Assembly (NCBI GenBank): GCA_963585895.1
Contig: OY757911.1
Span: 96,173,686 to 96,237,685 of the forward strand
DNA length: 64,000 nt
Direction of reading: 5' to 3'
Source: Sepioteuthis lessoniana
Lineage: Eukaryota > Mollusca > Cephalopoda > Myopsida > Loliginidae
This document shows, in pieces, positions 57,481-64,000 of this stretch. A model generated the notes under the pieces. The model saw nothing but the letters and a program-made list of their open reading frames with translations, had not been told where the DNA came from and did no database searches. Position 1 is the first letter of the stretch, and each line of letters starts with the position of its first letter. The translations under genes were made by a program, and so were the position numbers.

Positions 57481-57530
57481 AAAAAGATCCTTAAAATAAG
57501 TATATTTTGGTTCAAGGCTTTTATTGACCT
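56717..57530. other. AT-rich stretch, unassigned
   Basis: Nothing recognised apart from (TA)n at 57438-57477. Confidence 0.6.
57438..57477. repeat. (TA)n microsatellite
   Basis: About 19 TA units. Confidence 0.95.
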
Positions 57531-58490
57531 AAAAAGCTGGTTGATCGTTCCTAAAGGTCAGTTAAGTTCGAGACAATAATTTCTGCTTTTAAAGTGCGAG
57601 ACTATTATTTTTTATTTTAAAGGTTAGCAAATTTATTTAATTGTTCGATCGTCAACTGACTTCATCAATCACGATGATGAAACGGGTCATTTCGTAAAAC
57701 ATATGTTTCTAGTCCTTATCTTGAAGGTCAATGTTAAAAGGGAGATTTAATTTTTCTCCACCCTAAATTAACGTGAGCTGGCCATGGCTCATCCTGTCTG
57801 GTGAGGCTGAGATCTTTTTTGTTCAACCCCATTGCTCTAAACCTGTTCCTATTGGTCAATGCATCTAAAGAGGGTTTTCCTTTTACCTGTAAGACATAAT
57901 CTTGAACTAGAATTGGCTGAACAATGGAAATAATGAGTCTTGATTGTCTCTTATGGGACAAACAATCAGATACCATTTTAGTCCAGATATTGATCTATAA
58001 AAAATGGGATATGAAAACAAACCTTCAGAGAGGATAAGAAAATGGACTAAGAAGAAACTCAAGACTGCCAAAGATGCATCTCTTCCATTCTAGACCCGAG
58101 GCACTCCGAAAAAACTTCAGACGTTACAAAAATTCAAAGTCCCAGATATGGAGAGGTTAGTTAGTGTCACTCTAAACGCACATCATCGTCACTCTTCCTC
58201 TCTCGATATTCTTTCTTCTTCTATTTGCCAGGAAAGAAAACATCGTTTGCTTGTTATTTATTATCTCACAAACGTGTTTCAATAAAAACGATTTTGTTGT
58301 TGTTGTTAAACAACGGGTTTTCTCTATTCTTTGATTTGCTAAACAATCTAACCACTCATATTACTTGGCCGTCAGAAGAAGATCCGGCTGGATTGTGTCA
58401 ACCCCACTCCGTTGATCTTTCAAACACAGCGTGGACACGGAAGGATTTGACAAAGCAAACAGTCTGAAGTTATTGTGGTAACCACGAACA
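57531..58490 (+). mobile_element. Possible solo LTR or other LTR-element fossil
   Basis: A block less AT-rich than its surroundings with a TATA-like 'gatctataaaaaatggg' (57990-58006) and, about 280 bp on, a poly(A)-signal-like 'tttcaataaaaacg' (58277-58290). This spacing would suit an LTR promoter and end signal. No second copy, no gag or pol, and the ends are not defined, so the call is tentative. Confidence 0.3.
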
Positions 58491-58958
58491 AAATAGCCAC
58501 AACAAGTAGAGTGACTTACAGTCACACCACATTGAGCTCCGTGACTAGCATAGGACCACACTTGTAGCTGGAAAAACACACCAAAAAAGGAAATGTTACA
58601 GCAAAATAAAAAAATATTTTTGCTTTGCTATTATAACAAGGCGTTTGATCAGAGGAAAAATATCATTTTGGGGGTTTGTTGAGGGGGCAGATTCGAAAGC
58701 TACAAAAACATTTGATAGACAATGACTTCATTATGGAGGGAAAGAGAGATGATAAGGCTGGAGCTCTGGAACTCTGGAGAACGTGAAATGCTGCTTCATT
58801 TCCATTATCAATATTATTAACATCATTATTATTTCTATTCTTCTTCGGTTCTCGTGTCTACAATAACACTTCTTCTTGAATACTATTATCACCATCATCT
58901 TCGTCATCGCTATCATCGTTGTCGTTGTCGCCGCCTTTTTTGGTCGTTGTCTTAGTCG
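58491..58958. other. Unassigned stretch, triplet-rich end
   Basis: 58738-58806 has an S2-like phrase ('ggctggagctctggaactct', 'tgctgcttcatttcc'). 58805-58958 is rich in ATT/ATC/GTC/GTT triplets, next to the LINE tail at 58969. No gene. Confidence 0.5.
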
Positions 58959-58976
58959 TAGTAGTAATCATCATCA

Positions 58977-60482
58977 TCATATCGTGCTGGCAGCACGGAT
59001 ATCCCTGACCCTCTCTCGCCACTCCTCCCTATCGTTCATCGCCCTAGGCAGGTCTTCAGGACAACAACCTGTATCCTCACATAGCTGCTGAATGTACGTT
59101 CGTGCTGGTCGTCCTGCTTTTGCGCGGCCATATGTGGGGATCCATAAGAGTACATCTCTTATGAGTTCATCTCTGCTTCTCCAGCAATGTCCTGCATGTC
59201 TGGTTCGCCTAACTTGAATAGTTTTCGTGATAGGAGGCAGGTGGCCGTACAGTTGGTGTCTTGTGGGGTGTTGCTGCCAGGACTTGTTCAGGATTGCACG
59301 CAGCATTCTTGTGTAATTGCCATCTAGTTTCTTCTCCAGCCGTTTTGTTAGCGTCCATGTAGTGCATCCATATAGCAGTATCGATGTGACCGCTGCCTGG
59401 AAGAAACTGCGTTTCATTTTATCGGTTAGGTCTGATTTCCATATAGTCGATAGCCTATTAATAGCTGTCCATGCTTTCGTTAACCTCGTTTCGATGTCCT
59501 TTTCGGTTGATTCGACGCTGCTTCCTAGGTACGTGAATTTGTCTACTAGTTTAAGAGGGGTTCCTTTTAGAGTGGAGATGTCCCCCGTTTGGTTATAGCA
59601 CATATATTCCGTTTTTTGTGCATTAACATGGAGGCCTATGCTTGCTGCTGCTCGTTCCAAACTATGCAGAAGTGTTTCGGCTTGGTCAGGTGTATTTGCC
59701 AGTATCGCTATGTCATCGGCGTAGTCGGCGTCGGTAATTGTTGTTGCAGGGTATCTTCTGCTTCTTTTCTTCGTCAGTTCGAAGCCATTCTCTTTGATTT
59801 TGTCAATCGATGTTCTAAGTACGTAGTCTAGACAAATGATAAAGAGATAAGGAGCCAGCGGGTCCCCTTGTAGTACTCCTGCTACAATGTCGAAGTATTC
59901 TGTGTCTCCATCTGGTGATCGTACTTTTACTTTAGTGTTTCTATAGAGAATCGTTATTGCCGCTACGGTTTCTTTAGGTATGCCGTACGCTAGTAGGATT
60001 TGTTCCATCTTTCCTCTCTGAATGGAGTCGAAAGCCTTGGTAAAGTCGACAAATATTAATGTCGCTTGTAGGTTCTTTGCCCGTACACCTTCAAGGATTC
60101 TGCGGATGGTTAATATTTGTGAGGTCGAGGATCTATTTCTTCGGAAGCCATTTTGGTTTTTTTTAAGTATGTTGTCGATTTTGGGTTCTATTCGGTTTCG
60201 TAGTAGGGCATTGTAGATTTTGGCAGCTATGGATGTAAGTGTTATGCCTCGGTAGTTTTTGGCTAATCCGAGGTCCCCCTTTTTAGGGAAGGGGAGTATG
60301 CATCCCTTCGTCCATCTATCTATCGGATTTTGATTGTATACTGCGTTGCAGTGTCGGAGCAGTATGTCGTCGAATTGTCTGGTCTTCCATACTTCCGGGG
60401 GAATTTCGTCCAGCCCTGCAGCTTTCCTATTTTTTAATTTTTCTGAGAACCGAGTCGAGTTCTTCTTGTGTGAACGTTCCAA
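58977..60482 (-). CDS. LINE reverse transcriptase frame, 501 codons (5'-truncated)
   Basis: RNA-dependent DNA polymerase of an APE-type LINE, which would copy element RNA at a nicked genomic site. Motifs in order: 'PFPKKGDLGLAKNYRGITLT' (about residue 65), 'FVDFTKAFDSI' (about 145, first catalytic Asp; 60023-60050), 'GVLQGDPLAPYLFIICLDYV' (about 200), 'ADYADDIAI' (about 250, catalytic YADD; 59712-59723), 'NAQKTEYM', then the C-terminal region 'SILLYGCTTWTL' and 'RRTRHAGHCWRSRDELIRDV'. All catalytic residues are kept. The first ~17 codons are out of frame: the true frame continues upstream from about 60430 into the piece at 60435-60723. The Met at 60482 is therefore not a real start. Probably untranslated. 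Confidence 0.9.
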   Translation of the reverse strand: MERSHKKNSTRFSEKLKNRKAAGLDEIPPEVWKTRQFDDILLRHCNAVYNQNPIDRWTKGCILPFPKKGDLGLAKNYRGITLTSIAAKIYNALLRNRIEPKIDNILKKNQNGFRRNRSSTSQILTIRRILEGVRAKNLQATLIFVDFTKAFDSIQRGKMEQILLAYGIPKETVAAITILYRNTKVKVRSPDGDTEYFDIVAGVLQGDPLAPYLFIICLDYVLRTSIDKIKENGFELTKKRSRRYPATTITDADYADDIAILANTPDQAETLLHSLERAAASIGLHVNAQKTEYMCYNQTGDISTLKGTPLKLVDKFTYLGSSVESTEKDIETRLTKAWTAINRLSTIWKSDLTDKMKRSFFQAAVTSILLYGCTTWTLTKRLEKKLDGNYTRMLRAILNKSWQQHPTRHQLYGHLPPITKTIQVRRTRHAGHCWRSRDELIRDVLLWIPTYGRAKAGRPARTYIQQLCEDTGCCPEDLPRAMNDREEWRERVRDIRAASTI

Positions 60483-60723
60483 GTTTAATGTCTAATTGTT
60501 TGCTAATTATTCTGGTGATTGGTTCATGCGTTATTTTTGGTGGGTTTCCAAGTAAGTTTTCGAAGTGCTGTTTCCACAGTTTTATTCTTTCTTGTTGGTT
60601 TGCTGCTTTAAGTTTTGCTTTGGCTGTGTTCTTTCTTCTGCTCACTTCGTTTATTGTTTGCCAGGCAATTCTAGATTGTCTATCTTCCACCGAGTCTCTA
60701 ATCTTCTAATCTTATCTATCTGA
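60435..60723 (-). pseudogene. Upstream linker of the same LINE ORF, frame-shifted
   Basis: Minus-strand frame 'SVEDRQSRIAWQTINEVSRR', continuing through 'LKAANQQERIKLWKQHFENL' to 'FTQEELDSVLRKIKK' and a stop. It is the segment just before 'NRKAAGLDEIPPEVW' of the 501-codon frame; a one-base change in the A-rich 'aaaaattaaaaaata' (about 60427-60440) breaks the reading. It may be real decay or an assembly/sequencing slip in a homopolymer. Confidence 0.85.
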
Positions 60724-60984
60724 TAGTAGTAATAATAGTAGCATTATCGATATTTAATTTCTAATTGACATAACCTCTACTTCAAATTAACTTCTTGCTG
60801 TTTTCAGGCTTCTTGTACTAACTCTTGATAAAAGCAAAATAATCTTTTATCAAAACTATATTCACCTATATTAATTCGTTTTAACATACCATTTACTTTC
60901 TCTTCTTTATATATGGGTCGCTGAGTTGTTTTTTTTTAATTTTTATCTAAGTAACTTACATTCTGTATTCATGATTATGATATT

Positions 60985-61180
60985 TTTTCTGCTCAGTCGA
61001 TTGGAGCTGAAGAATTTGCTAACTAAATCTTTGTATAAGTGTAAAACACACCCCTAACAATTGTCCTGGATATGACACAAAACCATCCGATGGTGAGGCT
61101 TCAGTCCTGGTTCTTTAGGTAATATAGAATACCCTGGAATGGCAGTATCCTTTAGGATCTCATCTACGGGTCAAATGCTG
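60985..61180 (+). mobile_element. SINE-like repeat, family S2
   Basis: 'ctcagtcgattggagctg', 'caattgtcctggatatgaca', 'ccatccgatggtgaggcttc' and 'ggatctcatctacgggtc'. Followed by M-like sequence, as at 10.74 kb. Confidence 0.65.
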
Positions 61181-61189
61181 CTGTTCTTT

Positions 61190-61985
61190 ATTTTACTTGG
61201 GATTATTAATATTAAATAGAATTGTTTGTGTTAAATTGTAGTGCTTGAAACGATTTAAATGTGTGCTAATAATAAATAAGCAATTTACATTTAGGTAAAC
61301 TTAATTTTTGATAACGAACAGATTTACTCATATAATATAGTAATATTTTAAACTATATCTGCTAAAAATTAGCTCTGGCGAGTTTCAAAATAATGATACC
61401 TACAAACTATTCACTTACAAAACTTTATATATATGAAACGCAGTTTCTTCCAGGCAGCGGTCGCATCGATACTGCTATATGGATGCACTACATGGACTCT
61501 AAAAAAAACGGCTGGAGAAGAAGCTAGACAGCAATTACACAAGAATACTGAAAGCAATCTTGAACAAGTCCTGGCTGCAACACTCCACAAGAAACCAACT
61601 GTACGGCCACCTGCCTCCTATCACGAAAACTATCTAAGTTAGACGAACCAGACATGCAGGACACTGCTGGAGAAGCAGGAACGAACTCATAAGGGATGTA
61701 CCCTTATGGACCCCCACATATGGCCGAGCAAAAGCAGGACGACCAGCACAAACATACATTCAGCAACTATGTAAGGATACGGGATGTAGCCTAGAAGAAC
61801 TGCCAGAGGCGATGAACGATAGGGAAAAGTGGCGAGAGAGGGTCAGGAATATCCGTGCTACCAGCACGACATGATGACGATGATATATATATATATATAT
61901 ATACATATATGGAGAGAGAGAGAGAAGGGACAGATAGGATTTGGCATTAAAAATATCACAAAGTTTGATAGGAAATGTAGACGCA
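61190..61985 (-). repeat. M repeat copy interrupted by LINE copy F
   Basis: 61190-61330 resembles the M array in minus orientation ('attaaatagaattgtttg', 'cgatttaaatgtgtgctaat'). 61935-61975 resembles the M head in the same orientation ('ggatttggcattaaaaatat', 'cacaaagtttgata'). LINE copy F and a (TA)n run lie between. The array part is decayed, so the joining of the two is an inference. Confidence 0.45.
61433..61883 (+). mobile_element. LINE family 1 copy F, 5'-truncated
   Basis: Begins at 'MKRSFFQAAVASILLYGCTT', then shifts frame at 'WTLKKTAGEEARQQLH' because of an extra A in the 'ctaaaaaaaacggctgg' run. Later frames hold 'ARTNIQQLCKDTGCSLEELP'-like codons and 'ERVRNIRATSTT'. Ends in an interrupted ATG tail passing into (TA)n. 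No catalytic domain. Confidence 0.88.
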
Positions 61986-64000
61986 ACTATGCTATTATAT
62001 TTGTGTATATTTAATAAAATGCTAACGTACTACCTCCGGTAAAAATCATGGAAATTCTTTGATAGCTGAGAATTTTTTTTTTGTTTTGTTTTTGTTTTTG
62101 TTTTTTGTTTTTTAATATTCTTTAAATAAACCACGTTAGATTATTTAAAGTTATCGTAAGCTTTTCGAAGCTATGCAGAGAAAAACATTAATGTTATCTT
62201 TAATTAATCTTATTCTATAATATTTTCCTCTGGATGTCTTTGAAAGTATTTTACCATTAATCTAAATAATTTATTCACGTCTGTTTAAGGAATATTTTAT
62301 GATGCTAGAATATTGTGCCGCTAATATGTCATTAGTTATTTACTTTTAAACACAAAGGTTAACCTCATTGCTACGCTAATTTCTTAAGCTTCGCTAGGTG
62401 TAGAAACATTTCTGTTTTTAAATACCAATATTATGATTTACTAGTGAATTTTATGGATTGTCTGAGACACTTGCTATGTTTTATTGTAACTTATTTTGCC
62501 TGTGGAGATATTTCCTTTAGACTGACTTTTAATAATTGTTATATGCTGTTATTTCGAATTGCTAAATATTAAGCAGTTTCGAAGTATTCGTCTTAAAAGT
62601 TAATTTGTTTTATGTGTCCTGTTTGTTTAAATTATCGCTGAAATAAACAAGAACTTTAACATTATTCCTCTGTTTTACATACTAGCACGGGCTTGTCAGA
62701 TTTACTAAAATCTACTATTTCTCCATACATTAATTTACACATAAGAAAGAAACATAAAACAAAGTCAATAACTCTTTCCAATTATAACAGTGACAATCAG
62801 ATTGAACAATGATATTATTTGTTGTGCCAATAGCACTCGGTCAAAAAAAGACCATAATTGACCTCTTCTACTCTTTTATTTACAGAGGGCTGAAGAGGAA
62901 ACAAATAGCAAAGAATTTGCTTCGTCATTCGTGAGCTTGCATGATAAATATAGGATTACTATTTCAACAGGGATTTATAAATCATTGAATATTTTATGTC
63001 AGTATTTATGTTTCATCCTTACTCGATGCTTTACAAATTCCCGTTTATTTTCTAAGAATTTCAACATAAATGTACATAGATATGTGCGTTTATGTACATC
63101 TATGTAGATTTCCATAAATTAAATATATGCACATTTCCCATAGGTAATTTCGTTTTCCAGAAGCCCACCTAATGTTCGTAACGTATGGGTGATATAATAT
63201 TAATCACCTGGTCCATGGGAGATTTCCCTTCAGACACTATCAGCTGAGCAGAACTAAATTTATCGCTTAGCACTTGAGGCTCCCTAGCGGGAAATGGCGA
63301 GAGGATCAAGCATTTTCAGTGAAAGCCACGCATAAGTCTCTATTAGTCGTGGCTTCCTACCATAAGATGACTTTATGCTAAATTGGAGAAGTATGATAGA
63401 TCACTTCCCCATACATTGTTACAAAAATAATGATTTGTATGACTATCTAAGTATAACGTATCCTTGCGTGTATGGAGATATTCATTATTTTATAGTTTAA
63501 CTTTCGGACTAATACCACCGGGAAAATTAAGAACCTCCTTATCCCCTTGGCATAGGATATTTGTTGTTTACCGTGATGAGATCAATCACAACGTAATACA
63601 ATACATATACGGGCGGACTCTTTCGTTTTAAATACGAACGGATTTATTAATTTTAGGTTTCGGTCCATGGCAACACGAGGAGAGAGACACAAAAGCCTAT
63701 GCTAACCATACAATGTTGACCGCACCCTAACACGTGGCGCATCTTGTGATGTTTAAGATCTCAATTAATCTCTGTCGGTCGAGATCTGAAAAACTCAACC
63801 ACACGCCTGAATGGTCGAATCCTCAAATCTGTCTCTTCAAAATCCTCAAATTCTTAGAAACATCTCTTCTTGGCATGAAATCATCCACACTCGTGCCCCA
63901 TTTCCTGTCTGGTGGTTTATTTTGACAAATAGTGATTGTCTTATCCTTATTCTTTCCGTGCGGGCGTAAACCAGCACCAAATGACTATGCACCTGGATTA
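61986..64000. other. Unassigned stretch to window end
   Basis: No gene recognised. A T-rich run with TTTTG units at 62068-62113 could be the poly(A) tail of a minus-strand retroposon. From 63560 onward the DNA is clearly less AT-rich ('gcaacacgaggagagagaca', 'gaccgcaccctaacacgtgg') and may be the start of another element or, less likely, part of a host gene continuing past the edge. Confidence 0.45.

Larger units (their letters stand above)
58969..60723 (-). mobile_element. LINE family 1 copy E, best preserved, 10-bp TSD
   Basis: Non-LTR retrotransposon copy of 1.75 kb. 'tagtagtaat' is present at 58959-58968 and 60724-60733, an exact target duplication that fixes both ends. The 5' part with the endonuclease was lost at insertion. 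The tail at 58969-58981 is (CAT)n on the plus strand. It carries the linker and the complete reverse transcriptase with the conserved C-terminal domain. With one frameshift in an A-run and an otherwise open frame it is the youngest-looking copy here. Confidence 0.93.

Noticed and set aside
59317-60216. Plus-strand frames opposite LINE copy E
   Set aside because: Shadows of the reverse-transcriptase frame on the minus strand, with no domain of their own.
63560-64000. GC-richer end of window as a host gene or LTR element
   Set aside because: No motif or repeat partner inside the window; cannot be classified without the adjoining sequence.

Overview
The window looks like gene-poor animal nuclear DNA, most likely from a cephalopod such as an octopus. 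It is AT-rich and full of long (TA)n, (CA)n/(TG)n and (CT)n microsatellites, tRNA-derived SINEs, LINE fragments and small DNA transposons. The cephalopod assignment rests on recalled resemblance of several repeat families (the APE-type LINE, the mariner derivative, some anonymous repeats) to octopus genome sequence; it is an inference. I find no convincing host gene, rRNA, functional tRNA, CRISPR array or operon. Everything that reads as protein is a mobile element or its remains, so the window is probably intergenic or lies inside a very large intron.

Layout. 0-5 kb: two tail-to-tail copies of an APE-endonuclease LINE (family 1), one starting in a foldback, then microsatellite-rich DNA and a fossil of C2H2 fingers. 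5-10.5 kb: a tRNA-SINE (family S1), a long decayed R2-like LINE (family 2), a fossil of an unnamed high-copy protein, and a second R2-like fragment. 10.5-14.7 kb: a SINE (S2), and two inverted copies of a minisatellite-bearing repeat (called M here) around an internally deleted Tc1/mariner and another SINE. 16-20 kb: SINE S3, a mariner remnant, an inverted SINE pair and dense microsatellites. 21.4-22 kb: one SINE inserted into another. 24.3-28.6 kb: a complete-looking LTR pair around an interior with no recognisable gag or pol. 30-31.4 kb: a short LINE fragment and a mariner deletion derivative with both terminal inverted repeats. 35.5-38.9 kb: three more LINE copies, one joining endonuclease to the end of the ORF and one with a 10-bp target duplication. 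39.8-44.1 kb: R2-like fragments, a Gypsy pol fossil and an S1 SINE. 45.7-49 kb: a pair of inverted 155-bp repeats, a head-to-head SINE palindrome and a diverged LINE copy. 49.6-53.1 kb: a 25-bp minisatellite, a Tc1 fossil and a 37-bp minisatellite. 53.8-58.6 kb: an S1 SINE, a mariner tail, an S2 SINE and a possible solo LTR. 59-61.9 kb: the best-preserved LINE (501-codon reverse-transcriptase frame, 10-bp target duplication), then an S2 SINE and another LINE copy. 62-64 kb: no feature I can name.

How the parts relate. LINE family 1 carries an APE-type endonuclease (seen only in the copy near 37.5 kb), a reverse transcriptase and a conserved tail region, and ends in an (ATG)n/(GAT)n-like repeat; eight or nine copies of different ages are present. 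LINE family 2 has a YMDD reverse transcriptase, a CCHC knuckle and a C-terminal nuclease-like region, as in the R2 group. The SINEs have pol III box A/B-like motifs and would depend on LINE proteins. No exciting functional system is evident; the most unusual items are the foldback LINE, the gene-less LTR element, the inverted M pair, the nested SINEs and the two minisatellites. All similarity calls are from reading and memory, without a database search.
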